A DNA stretch of 64,000 nucleotides, taken from positions 1,956,040 through 2,020,039 of the forward strand of contig BCJX01000001.1 of assembly GCA_001600415.1 (NCBI GenBank), in the 5' to 3' direction. This DNA is from Pascua guehoae. Lineage: Eukaryota > Basidiomycota > Tremellomycetes > Trichosporonales > Trichosporonaceae. Positions 45,353 through 56,985 of this stretch are shown here, piece by piece. A model generated the notes under the pieces. It searched no databases. It was not told the origin of the DNA and saw nothing but the letters and a program-made list of their open reading frames with translations. The translations under genes and the position numbers were made by a program. Position 1 is the first letter of the stretch; each line of letters starts with the position of its first letter.

Positions 45353-47744
45353 CTACGTCTTGCGCTTGATCATGCCGCTCATGAGGTCAAAGCTGTTGCC
45401 GTCTGGCTGGAGGTCGACGTACTCTGTCTTCGGTGAACCGAAGCTCGAGCGCTCGTCAAAGCTGTCGTAGCCCCGGTCGTACAGGGGCGTGAGACCCTTG
45501 GGGTACGACGAGGTGGAGGGCCCAATGGGGGTGCCGCGGAGGAGGCCAAAGTCGGGCGTGATGCCGACGATGCGCAGGCGCTGGTGGGGCTCGACCGTCG
45601 TGAGTGTCACCTCTTGGTTGCTGCTGGGTTAGAACACGAAACCCACGAATAACCCACGAATGCAGCCAGCGCGAGTGGTACTCGTCCATGAATCCCTGGA
45701 AGCCCTTGTCGTCGAGGAACTGCTCCCACTTGACCTCGAACGAGTGCATGATGCGCGCAAACACACCCTCCATCGTAGGCGGGGGCGGGAGTTCGCGCTT
45801 GGATCCGGACCGCGCGGCGCGTTCCGTGAGCAGACTGTGGAGCTGGGATACCGAGGTCGTGGGGAGGGCATTGAGCACGTTGATGCCGCAGCCTGGTTGG
45901 TTAGATCACTTCAAGTACCTATCACCCACCAACAACCACACGCCACTGTCCGTTCATGTAGTTTGTGTTGACGAGGATGCCGGCAATCTTGGCGAGCCCC
46001 TTTTTGCCGCTCCCAGCCTCGGTGCCGCCAACACCCTCGACGTTGGCGTAGACGTCATTTGGCCACTTGATGCGCACGCCGAGACGGCCATCGGGATCCA
46101 GTGCCTCCGCGATCGAGAGCGCTGCGAGGTATTGGATGAAGATGAGCTTGCTGGCCATGTCCTGGGGAACGGTGAGCAGGATCGAGTACTGGAGGCAGCC
46201 AGCGGGGGAAAGCCAGAGGTTGGAGCCGCGTCCGCGCCCACTGAGCTGGAATCCGGCCAAGAACACGGACGGCACCGGAAGACCATTGAGGAGGATTGGG
46301 TTGCGGTCCAGCATGGTCTGGGTACTAGTCACCGTCTCGCCGTACAGAAGGACGTCGCCCAAGGTGGCACGCTCGCCACGGCGACCAGAGGACTGCTCAT
46401 CGGCGCGCAGCACGCCTGTTCGTCGCCCAGCAAGCTTGCGCGCCTCGTCAAGCTCGGACCAGTACGACTCAAAGTTGAACAACGGTGTCCAGGAGGGCGA
46501 GTACGACGAGCGGCCGGGAACGAGCACCGTCTTGCGCAGCGAGTGAAAGTCGGGTGCCTGCGGCGGGGCAGGCTTGTCGTCGAGCGACAGATGCTGGACC
46601 GCAGGAGGAAACTCGGGCTTGGTCCGCCTGCGCTTGGCGAGCGTGGAAGGAACATCGCCGTCTCGCTCAAACATGTCGGTCGACCCAATCTCGAACTCAT
46701 CGTTGCCGTCTCGCAACGTGTCCCACCCAGGCTCGTTCTTGACGACCTTGGCCTGGATTGTTTTTGCTGCAAACGCATTCACAGCCAGCTCCGGAAGTTT
46801 GGGGTGGGAAAACACAAAGATCGGAGAAGGGTGTGTTGGGTGCAGCAGGAGGTGCGGGTCTTCTTCGCTCGTGAGGTCGATGCTGCCGTCGGTGTGGTGG
46901 GATGGGAGGGTCAGGCCGAGGCCCCGAAGCAGGTCGGCCACCCACTGGATGCGGTCCTTTTCGCACTTCTCAATCGCCTCGGGAGGCGGCTCGACATCAA
47001 GCTTGGCAATGGCATCCCGCGCGGGCGGGTCTTCGAGTGGGTATTCGAAGTGCACAGAGCACAGCAGCGCCTTGCCCTTACCCCGGTTGATTTGTACCGC
47101 AGCAACATCGCTCCCTGGCGCAGGAGGTTCTGTGTAGCGAGCAACCACCGAGACGTCGCTTGGCAATGGAGAGGGAAGAATAAAGTGACCTCCACCGTTG
47201 TAGTAGAGGAGTTCCAGTGTCCGCTTGCCGCCTTCAATCTCCAAGCTCACGGCGTGCGCTCCGCTCTCGGACGCATAGTCAAAGTTGCTAAACGAGGGAC
47301 CAACGCATGCGCCTGGGAAGAAAGACTGGGATATTAGTCACTAGCAACCGGAAAAAAAAAGTTACTCACGAGGTCCCTGCTCCCTGTCACTTCCTTGTTC
47401 CCTCCCACGTCAAACTCGACCCTAGCCGCCCCAAAGTATGCGCCAGCGCAGAGACCGAGGTACCTGCCGCCCTCGGCGACGTACTCTGCAATGCGGCGCG
47501 TGACCTTTGTCTTGATCGACAGCTCTTCAACGTACGGCAGGTCGCGCCCACCAGGAATGACGAGTAGTGCGCAGCTGGGCTCCCAAGGCTCCTCGGCTAG
47601 AACCTTGGCCGTGACGGTCTGGACAACGTAGTTGGGGAGTAGGAGGAGCGAGAGGGTGAGGAGTGTGTGCGAGAGCGAGAGTGGCGATACACCGGGGCCC
47701 GAGTAGACCAGCACTTGGAGCGCCGAGGGGCCAGGTCCAGGCAT
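45353..47744 (-). CDS. BPL1: Biotin-protein ligase (holocarboxylase synthetase type)
   Basis: Four exons (47744-47370, 47325-45930, 45892-45658, 45620-45353), 757 residues, introns of 37-44 nt, phases consistent. The enzyme makes biotinyl-AMP and attaches biotin to carboxylases such as acetyl-CoA and pyruvate carboxylase. The N-terminal half is the amidotransferase-like domain of fungal Bpl1 (LVIPGGRDLPYVEELS; GGRYLGLCAGAYFGAARVEF; SFFPGACVGPSFSNF, joined across intron 1). The catalytic half has the nucleotide-binding SGRGRGSNLWLSPAGCLQYS, IKWPNDVYAN, KIAGILVNTNY and VGCGINVLN (completed by splicing), then the small C-terminal domain. It ends in an acidic/Ser-rich tail with YVDLQPDGNSFDL. The exon 4 acceptor (CAGCAG) is ambiguous by one codon. 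It is convergent with GCP3, and its promoter lies in the 228 bp before MTQ1's end. Strong call. Confidence 0.94.
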
Positions 47745-47972
47745 TCTGCAGAGTTTGAGGATGGAGGGAGGATGATGTGGTGTCGAGAGCGAGTCCGAAA
47801 TATCCCAGGGATCGGACCTGGGGTGGGTTGGTGGCTATCAAAGTCAGGTGTCCGGCCGGATGCCAGGAACGGAACCTAATTATACCTTTGCCCACCCCAC
47901 GGCAAACGAAAATGCCGACAAACACCCGTGCCCCCAAGTTTCCGAAGTCGAATCAGAACCACGCCTCACTAT

Positions 47973-48925
47973 CTATGACGGCGAGCAGTGCACCCCAGCA
48001 AGGACCATCCGGTCACGGCCATATTGATCCTGCACAACCTCGGAACCGTCGAGGAGTCGCGAGACGGCATGAGCCTGGTCTGCTCCAATCTCGACTGCAA
48101 TGCGAGGAATGTCGTTCAAATTAGTGTCGGGGCGGAGGATCATCTCAGCGAGGCGAGCAATGTGGGCGTAGAATGCTACTCCGTCGGCAATGTTCTCGAC
48201 AGGGCCGCCAACGAGTGCGCGTGGATCCTCATAGTCGCGTACAGAACGCGGAAGGCGCTCCCACTCATCTTGGGGAATGTATGGGGGGTTGGCAGTGATG
48301 ATATCGATCGGCATGCCGTCCGTGGCCTCTTTGACCTTGTCCACAAAGTTCGCGGCCAAGATGTCGGCCTCAAAGACTCGCACACGCGTGTCGCGAATGC
48401 TGTCGATGTTGTCGCGTGCCAATGCCACCGCTGCCGGGTTCACGTCGACTCCGAACGCTGCTTCGAGGCGGTCGCCGAGGAGATGGGACAGCAAGAGTGG
48501 AATACAGCCCGACCCCGTGCACAGGTCGAGAACGCGCAGTGGCCGTGGGGCTGCCGAAAGGCGTGTTGCGAGCTCTTCCACAATGAAGGCCGTCTCAGGC
48601 CGTGGAATGAGGACTGGAGCACGGGTCAGGAGGGTCAGAGGCCCAAAATCTGTGTCGCCTGCGAGTTAGCGCCTCTTCATAGGACCGCTAACTCACCCAA
48701 AACGTATTGTAGAGGTTCACCATCGGCTCTACGCTGAACCATTTGCTCTAGGTTGGCATCTGAACGAGATGAGCACGCTTGCCGCATCCAGCGCAGCTCG
48801 TTGCGGGCGTCATCGTCGCCGAGCTCGGGGTTTGTTCGCAAGAGGTCGAGAAGGGGCTGAGCAGTGTCACGTCTTGCGGTCGAATAGAGTGTTCTGCGTG
48901 CCAGAGCAAAGACTCTTGGCCGCAT
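47973..48925 (-). CDS. MTQ1: Mitochondrial release-factor glutamine methyltransferase (HemK/PrmC type)
   Basis: Two exons (48925-48697 and 48658-47973), 304 residues, separated by a 38-nt intron. The enzyme N5-methylates the glutamine of the GGQ motif in class I release factors. The N-terminus (MRPRVFALARRTLYSTARRD) is basic and Arg-rich, like a mitochondrial presequence, and it is followed by the helical substrate-binding domain (LLDLLRTNPELGDDDARNEL; RADGEPLQYVLGDTDFGPL). The Rossmann core shows the SAM motif VLDLCTGSGCIPLLLSHLL and the catalytic NPPYIP, with FGVDVNPAAVALA between them. The N-terminal domain and presequence favour Mtq1 over the shorter cytosolic Mtq2. It shares a 188-bp divergent promoter with IML1. 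Confidence 0.9.
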
Positions 48926-49113
48926 CAAGTAAGAAGCAAAGCACCTCGGGTGCGAAGATGGAGAACAGCAGGTGGGTTTGCAGTTCAGAAATTGACGAGG
49001 TGCGAGAGTTGACTTTTAAGGCACGGCCATTACAAGCTTTTGTCAAATGAGGGGCATTAACGGAGGCAAATATAACTAATGGCGTGTGGGTCGATGGCGG
49101 CGATGACTTCACC
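48926..49113. promoter_or_regulatory. 188-bp divergent promoter MTQ1 / IML1
   Basis: Very short space between two oppositely oriented ATGs (48925 minus, 49114 plus). Both core promoters must lie within it. No named motif is evident. Confidence 0.45.
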
Positions 49114-52100
49114 ATGAATGACCGGCCAGATGACGGGGTGTGCCAGCCATTCGTTTCATTCATTGACCTCGACGACGACAGCTATGGAATGAGTCGTACG
49201 TAGACAGAGACAAGACACAAACACTGTACACTCTACTGACCTTGTGCAGCCTCGTCGCCGGACCGGACTGGGCCGCCGCGCCCGAATGCGCGTGCGCGCT
49301 CATCGACGATTGTGCATACGGGCCCCGTGCGCACGGGCATTGGTATCGGTATCCCTGGTACTCCTGGAGTGGACGGACATGCGGGAGGCAGTTCAACACC
49401 GCGATGGCGTCGACAAGGTACAGCCCCAACAGGGATGACTTACACCCCAACGCATGCCTTGTCGCATGGACTTCCTACCCTTGCGCAGTCTGTCTCTGCT
49501 TCTCAATCTCCCATGATGACTTCGCTATCAAACTCATCCATCGCACTCCCTCCTCACGGCGACATCCACGGCCTCCACGGAGCAGGTCGCTATGCCCCTC
49601 CAATAATCACCAACGGCACAACCTCCCATGCTGGACATGGTCATGGCCATGGCCACTCTGGGCGCCATCCCTCGCACGGCGCGCAGACTCCCAACCCCAC
49701 CTCCCACACCCACCAAACTCGACCACCACACATGCGCACGTCGTCTGCGCCGTCCCCGCCAATGCTGGAGAGTAGCGCGTTTCCAAATGCGCCTGCCGTG
49801 CCATCGGCTCTCAGGTCTCCGGTGGTCCCCACGACCGCCCTGCGCTCCCCGGTCGTCGAGGGGCGACAGCTATTTGGCGGCGGCAACCTTGTGCCCACCA
49901 GCGTCTTCTTGTCGCTCTACACGTACTCAGGGAACGCGACCAACGCTCCAGCACAGCAGATTGCGTCACCATCTGTGCTGCCTTCTGCCCCCTCGCCTTC
50001 TCGCGTCCTCATTTCGTACGCGTCGCTGCCGTGGGATGTCAAACCCGGCGACTATCTCGAGATTCGTCGCGTAAAGGCACCCACACTTCCCGTCCGTCGA
50101 ACAGGTCCGGGACCCAAGGTGGACCGCCAAGCGGAAGCCGATGCTGTTTCGTGGATCAAGGAGGGCAGAGACGGTTACATATTTCGGCTGGGCGAAGACC
50201 AGCCGTCGGTGCCGATGAACCAGATCCAGGTGCCAAACTCGGTCGCCCAGGCGTTCAAGCTGCTCCATCGGCAGGACGTTGAGATTGTCCGCATCCAGGA
50301 CCCCGAATCAGTCTGCGTCGACTATCTCGAACTCAACTTTTCTCAGTATGTCGGCCGTGCAGACATGTGGCGCCTCGGCATGTCCCTCGAGAGCACGACG
50401 GTCCATGTTGGCGAAAAGGTCACACTCGCGGGCGGTGCGGTGCGTGCCGAGGTCCAGGCCATCTGGCGCGGGCGACATCGGCACTCGAGTGGCATTGTGA
50501 CTGCCAAGACAAAGACCATTTACCGCAGTAAATCGGCCCAGACGTACATTTTCATCCAGCTCTGCAAGGAGACTTGGGACTTTGACGAGGATGGCGAGCG
50601 CTACTATGAAAAAGTTCTTCATGGTGAGTCACCGTGAGCCTTTACCAGGCTAACGTACAGGTTTCCTCCCAGATCTCTTCCAGCGATGGACCTTGACTGG
50701 CGCATCCCATCTCGTCACTATTGTCTTGTTTGCCCGCGTCTACTATGACGACGACGACGTCGACTATCTCAACAGGCACGACCTCGACATGGGACTCATG
50801 AAGGACCACTGCGGTCGGTGGTGCAAGGACTTTTTCCACGTCGTGGTTGACTTTGAGCGCAAGGCCGACTGGATGCCAGCGTTGGCCGACTTGAAGAAGC
50901 GCATGGACAGGAGTGAGCGCGAGATTTTACTCGACTTCCATCGCCACCAGCTTCGTGCTACAGGCAAGGAAACAGACGAAGACCCGATGCGCATCCTCGG
51001 CAACTGGAGCTTTGCGTATGAAGGCAATGTGCTCGAGGCGATCAACCTTGCTCTCAACCCGTTTGACGAGCACTATGTCGACCGCGACTTGTCACGTACC
51101 GGTCTGTCCATGACCATCCTCACACCGGGAACTGGCCACTTTGCCGTGGACAAGAACCTCCTCCGCCTCACAACCGAGCGTATGATTGACCACGGCATTG
51201 GGCTCGACCTCGTGTGTCTGACCAAGATGCCGCTCCACAGTGTGCCTCTCTTCAGCTATCTCTCTGAGCGACCACGAAAGGTCGCAGACGAGGGACCTGC
51301 AGACGGTATCAAGACTAGGGCGTCGACGCCAGACCCGCTCTACTTTGACGCCAACATGAGCAACGGCTGCGATCGTGAGCTTACCGACTGCTATTCGCTT
51401 GCATTTTGGGTCTACTGCTCGTTTTACTCGAAAACCCATGACAAGCCCTTCCGCAAGGACCGGTTTGTTCCACGGTGCAAAATGTACGAGATCCAGATGC
51501 TCGGCATTCTGGACCACAATCTCACGACGGTGATTGTGCCCATGATGGACCTCGAGGAAACGAACAATACGGGTAAAAAGCGCCTCACAGCCGACGACCG
51601 CAAACAAATGCACTGCGACTACGACATGGGCATTTTTGGCGGCAACCGCAAGCTGACAGCGATCCGAGAACAGGAAGACGTGGCGTCACCGAGCACTGGA
51701 CGCAGCGGTGGCAACTCGGCATCTCTGGGTACAAGCTACCAATCCGTGCGGCTTCTCACAGCCAAGGCAGAGGACGAACGACGAGGGACTACCGTGACGC
51801 TTTCGCCAAGACCGCCTCCGTCTCGCGGATCGGCGACCTCGCGCATGTCTATCACCGAGGAGGAGGCAACATCACAGCCACCGTCGCTTCCAGAGGTATC
51901 TGGACCACTTGGTTCGGGGTCGGCAGATATTCCCGATATGCCTGTGGCACGGCGACCAGCAGCACCCGTCCCTGCTCCCATAAAGAAGCAACCTTCTGGG
52001 CCTTCACTTACTGTTCCCTCTTCGGCTACCGAGACCGCGACACCGCGCTCGCGTATCGTCAGCATGCCGCCGCTCTCGACCTCACCGTCGCAGTCGATCG

Positions 52101-55009
52101 CCTCTACCGAGCACTTGCCGTCGGGAGCGTCAACGCCCAAGATGACGCCGGCCAAGCGGCTGAAAAACCAGTCGAGCAAGGGCTCGTTTGCCAGCCGATT
52201 TGCCAGCACGTGGCTCTTTGGCTCACTTGGGCAGCGTTCTCAACCGAGTTTCCCCACCGCTGCGGTCGAAAATGTAGCACGGCAGGATGTCGTTACTGGC
52301 CTTGTTGGTCATGGCAATAGCAAGCCATCGTCACCCGCAGCCAGGGCAATCGAAAGTCTTCCGTCGTCTCCACCATCAACGCCACCGCCAACTCTGCCAC
52401 GACCTGTTCCTGGCGCTCGGATCGAGCCACTCACTCCCGCCAAAGCGAGGCGCGTGTCCAATGCTGGCACCCAGCCAGTACCGATCCAGTCGCAGGCGGC
52501 GCGTGTCTACGATGACGAGACACCGATGGCTCGGTCAATGCCGCGCTCGCAACCAAGGTCGCTCCCTCATTCGGTGCGGTTGTCCAAGTCGGTTGACGAC
52601 TCATGGCGAAACAAGACCAACGCCGCATTCGCACGGACTTCTCAACACACGACGGTCAACCCATGTAACCCCAAGGATCAGGTGATTACAAGCACTTCGA
52701 GTGGCGGCCATGGTCGACGATGGCAGCATTTGCGACCCAAGATGAGCACCGGCAAGCAGCACATGGTCAAGTGGAAGAGCCTATGTGCCCCAGCGTGCCT
52801 TCCCCTCACGACCGACTTTATGCCGACGCCCGACGAGATTGCCCACTACTACGAGGCGCACAGCTACGACATTGCCTGCTTCCCAGACCAAGTGTCATTC
52901 TTGATCCGGCCAGACGCCGCGACGGCAAACCTCCCACTGGCTGTCATGCGCGAAATGGCGAGTCAGCGGCTGAGCCAAAACTTTCAGTTTATCGTCCTCC
53001 CTCACAACTCGGTCAGTGACGGCGCAGCAACGCCAGTCAACCAAAAGGATCTGCTCTTGGGCGATACGCACATGCCCAACGCTGGGTTGCGCGTCGGTGG
53101 CGCGAGCGAGGTGCTCAAGGATGCGAGCGGCGCCATCTACCTATCGTGGTCCAACCACCTGCACCGCCTCACGTTTGACCCTCAAAAGCAAAGTGTTACT
53201 GTCCAACGCTTTGTGCGCAAAGTACGGCACTCGACGGCCCCACACGTATACAAATGCCTCGTATGGCCGTACCAGCTTCATGGCTTCCAGGAGGCAACGG
53301 CCTCGTTCCGGTATCCAAACATTGACGCCAAGCTCAACTTCAACTACCTCGACCGACTCATTGCGGGCGAAGAGGACAAGCTCCAGTCCAATCTCCGGTT
53401 CTGGCGCACGCGATACCTCCTCATCCCATCTGGTCGCGAGCCGACGAGCGTCTCTGGTGTCATGCCAAAGGCGCCCAAGGGCGAGCAATATCAGGAAAGC
53501 GAAATCCTCATCACGGGTGCAATGAAGGTGCTCGAACTGGTTGCTAGGTACCAGTGGAAGAAACCGGGCGACTCGGCCACACCATTGCGCTTAATTGCCA
53601 CGACATTTGACCCGTCTGTTTGTGTGCTCGATGATGGTCTGATGAGCGAGCTCGAGCGTCTCACGAGCGGAAAGGAGAAGCCTGATGCGGGCCACACGCT
53701 CGAGGGGATGACAATGCAGGCTGTCGCCGACATGATGAACAAGCCAAACAATGGTTTGATTATCCGCGACCGGTGGTGGAATTGTGAGTCAAGTACCGGG
53801 GGGTGTAGGATCGCGCTGACCCATAGTCAATGTCCACGAGGACTCGTTTACGGGCGAGCAGTTCTCCCAGTGGCTGCAGGCGACGTTTGCCGACGTCACG
53901 ACTCGCGAGCAGGCGGTTGAATGGGGTCAGTCGCTCTTCGACAAGGGCCTGATCGAGCACGTCACTGGAAAGCACTCTTTCCACGACACGTACTTTTTCT
54001 ACCGCCTGCGTGCGCCATACTCGAAGCCAAAGAATAAGTCTTGGTTTGGCAAGTCGTCTGTCCAAACACCCAAGACGGTCATTGAGCAGCATGCGCTTGG
54101 GACCAGCCCGACGGCGCGGAATGCCCCGCTCCGGCTCACCGAGAAGCCCGCCAAGAAGCGCAAGCTCAAGATGAGCCAGAGCATTGTCATTGACCTCGAC
54201 CCGACGCGCAAGTCGGATCGTGCCGAGGTGGCTATTCTGCATGCCGATATTGTGCACAATGCCAGGAATGCGTAAGTCTGAGAAACATTGATTATGCCTG
54301 ACAGCGCAGGTTCCACTTTGAGCTCAACTGGCTTGGTGTGACGGCGGGTTTACTCGACGAGCTGCGTGTCAAGTGCTCTACGCTGGGCGACCGGTACGGC
54401 CTGCGCTTTGTGGAGGCGCCAGTAGAACAGATCAAGGATGTGGGGCAAAAGTGCGCGTACCGTGCACCGATTCCCATCCGCCTCGCACTGGCACCGCCCG
54501 TCATACCGGACCTGCACCTGCGTCTGACCGAGAACAGTGGCTCGGGCCAGTCGGAACAGTTTTACGAGTACGCCATTCTGACCAACAAGTTTGGCTTTGT
54601 GCTCGACCTTGAGGCAACCGAGCGGTACCCTGACACGGTCGAGGTCGAGTACGCGTACCGCTCCAAGGCCAAGTTTGAGTACTCGCAATTCATCCACCGC
54701 TCGGGGCTCGCACTCGTCCAGTGTATCGGGGGCGAAGAAGGGTTTATCTGGACCGACAACCGTCCGTTTATCTCGGCGCCGACACGCGGCCGAACGCAGA
54801 GCGTCGAGGCGTACTCTGGCACCCTGACGCCCATGGCGGCCAAGCAGGAGCAAGCGCGCATCCTCCGCGAGGAGATGGAAGCCTTTTGTTCGGACCCGGT
54901 CGCGCTCGCAAAGTTTTACCAAGAGGTCACGCCGCCGTCGCCGAAAATGTCGGCCATTATGGACGACGACGACGATTATGGCGACGGGTGGGCTGGAGGG
55001 AGTTTCTAG
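49114..55009 (+). CDS. IML1: IML1/DEPDC5, GATOR1 (SEACIT) subunit
   Basis: Five exons: 49114-49195, 49250-50623, 50661-53783, 53827-54271 and 54310-55009; 1,907 residues; introns 37-54 nt; phases consistent. Iml1 is the GTPase-activating core of SEACIT/GATOR1, which shuts off TORC1 at the vacuole when amino acids fall. The N-terminal region is disordered and His/Gly-rich ([16 protein letters not shown]). The family core then begins ([68 protein letters not shown]). A disordered Ser/Pro-rich linker (about 51655-52720) separates this from the middle domain ([20 protein letters not shown]). The DEP domain ([20 protein letters not shown], spliced; [18 protein letters not shown]) and a C-terminal domain follow. 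The ATG at 49114 begins a 27-codon first exon ([19 protein letters not shown]); this start is less certain than the rest. Confidence 0.92.
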
Positions 55010-55309
55010 AGAGTGAGGGGGATGGAGATTTGGCACGCACTGCATGTATTTGTTTGTACTGTGGACAGATGTATGGGTGGACATGGATCATGCGTGGCAC
55101 ATGCATGGACGACGGCAGTGAAAAATGTGTTGCGGCGCGGAATCGAACAGGAGCCCCAGACGCGAGACGGTTTGGTTGCTGTTTCACTCCATTTACATGA
55201 CGTTGGTTGGCGAGGCAGTTTCAACCTTGCTCAAACAACTGGAATTGCCACTCATCCTTTTGCCATTCTCCCACTTGTCCGCGTACCGCATACCAGCTGT
55301 CATCAGCGC
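55010..55309. other. IML1-RNase H1 intergenic segment
   Basis: 300 bp between tandemly oriented genes. It should contain the IML1 terminator and the RNase H1 promoter. A tRNA-like GGAATCGAAC box on the minus strand followed by a T-run was examined and not accepted as a tRNA. Confidence 0.45.
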
Positions 55310-56789
55310 ATGCACCCGTCCATCGGCCTCTGGACCCTCCGCCGCGTCGTCTTCCCCACCGCGCACCTGCCCCAGCCCCGGCGCCGCCTCGTCGAGGGCC
55401 TACGCATCTTTGTCGACCTCGAGGACGGAAGGATGTGAGCGAGCCTGCGTTACCTGTGCCTTTGTTGTTTCTGACGCGCGACCAGGCCCAAACCAGCCTT
55501 CTACGCCGTGGCGCGCGGACGCACGCCGGGCGTGTACACGACGTGGGCCGAGTGCGAGGCCCAAGTCAAGGGGTTTGGCGGGTACGTCTTGTCGCTACCT
55601 CCACGACTTTGGTGCAGTGCAGCCAGCAGCGCAGCACCTGGGGGAGGAAGAACTGGTGATCCAGGGGGCTGACACTGTAGGGCGCGGTACAAAAAGTTCC
55701 CCACGCAAGCGGCCGCGGCGGCGTTTGCGGGCACGTCGGGCGGCGGGGGCGGGGGCATCGCGTCGGTGGCGAGTGTGAGCGCGCCGAGCGGGAGCGGGAG
55801 CGGCTCGCGGTCGAGCCCGTATGTCCGTCCCGACTCGGCTGGGAGCAAGGGCAATGGCGGCAGCTCGAGCCGGTCGAGCAGTGCGAAAGCGAAACCCAAG
55901 TCGAAAACAACCTCAACGTCCACATCAGCGACGTCGCGCAGCCGCATCGCCGTCTCGCCGGCCAGGCAGGCGGACAGGAGCGACCTTCCCCCGGCCCTGG
56001 CTGCGCTCGCGGACAAGGGGTACACGCTGTCAAAGGTCACCCAGAGCCTCGTCGTGTACACGGACGGAAGCAGTCTGGGCAACGGCAAGCGCGGCGCGGC
56101 GGCGGGCCTCGGCGTCTTCTGGGGCGGCACGGGTGAGGCGTACAAGAACAACCTCGCCGAGCGTGTGCCGGGCAAGCTGCAGACAAACAACCGCGGCGAG
56201 TTGTTGGTGAGTCCTGCGTGGGTGGTAGGGGTAAGGCTCACTTTGTCCAGTCGATTATCCGCGCAATCGAGACGTGCCCGTACCCCGACCTCCCGCTCGA
56301 GATCCGCACCGACTCGCAGTACTCGATCTCTTGTATGTATGCCTCCAACGCCAACCCCCTTCTGACACACAGGCATGACGGTATGGCTACCCAAGTGGAT
56401 CGCCAATAACTGGCACACCACCTCGGGCCCGGTCAAGAACGCCGACATGATTCGGCACCTCCTCGTGCTCCTCCGCCGGCGCAAGCATCACGCATCGGTG
56501 CGGTTCAAGTATGTCAAGGGCCACGCGGGCCACGAGGGCAACGAGGCCGCCGACGGGCTCGCGCGCCTCGGCGCAATGTCGGCACCGGTTCCGGAGCGCA
56601 CGGACTGGCTCGATCCCGATAGCGATGAGGATGTGGGTGAGGACGAGGGCGAGACGAATGTCGAGGCTGATGTAAGTAACGTAGTGTTGGCATGCTAGGC
56701 CACTTGCTTACAGACTCCAGATTGACCCCGAGTGGCTCATGTCCGCCGAAGAGCTGGCAGACTTGGAGCAGTCCTTAGCTGCCGAATAG
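55310..56789 (+). CDS. RNH1: Ribonuclease H1
   Basis: Six exons: 55310-55434, 55486-55581, 55681-56206, 56251-56332, 56373-56671 and 56721-56789; 398 residues; phases consistent. RNase H1 cleaves the RNA strand of RNA-DNA hybrids in nucleus and mitochondria. Residues 1-41 are Arg-rich without strong acidity at first (MHPSIGLWTLRRVVF...PQPRRRLVEGLR), like a mitochondrial presequence. The hybrid-binding (viroplasmin-like) domain follows (PKPAFYAVARGRTPGVYTTW; GFGGARYKKFPT, spliced), then a Ser/Lys linker and the catalytic domain. Its four acidic residues are visible in VVYTDGSS, NNRGELL, IRTDSQYS and HEGNEAADGLA. Intron 1 splits the methionine codon immediately before PKPAFYAV. An acidic C-terminal extension ends in EELADLEQSLAAE. 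The frame is open upstream of 55310, so an earlier ATG cannot be excluded. Confidence 0.9.
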
Positions 56790-56985
56790 ACACAGGCAAT
56801 GCTGGCAGACGAGCCCGACGACTTACTGTCGACGCATGTGCGAGCGAGTACACTGAGAGCACTACTGTATATACTCTCTAAACGTTCTGTAGATATACGA
56901 TCCACGACGAGATTCCCATGCAACACACCAGCATGACTTCATTCCATCCCCTCCCTCTAGGCACTACTGTATCATCCTGTAGCCA

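Noticed and set aside
48926..48928. Start of MTQ1 one codon upstream
   Set aside because: That codon is TTG. The first ATG is 48923-48925 on the minus strand and begins the presequence.
55125..55200. Possible minus-strand tRNA (GTTCGATTCC box followed by ATTTTT)
   Set aside because: The T-stem does not pair, no A box stands at the right distance and no 5' acceptor strand matches. It is at best a degraded tRNA fragment.
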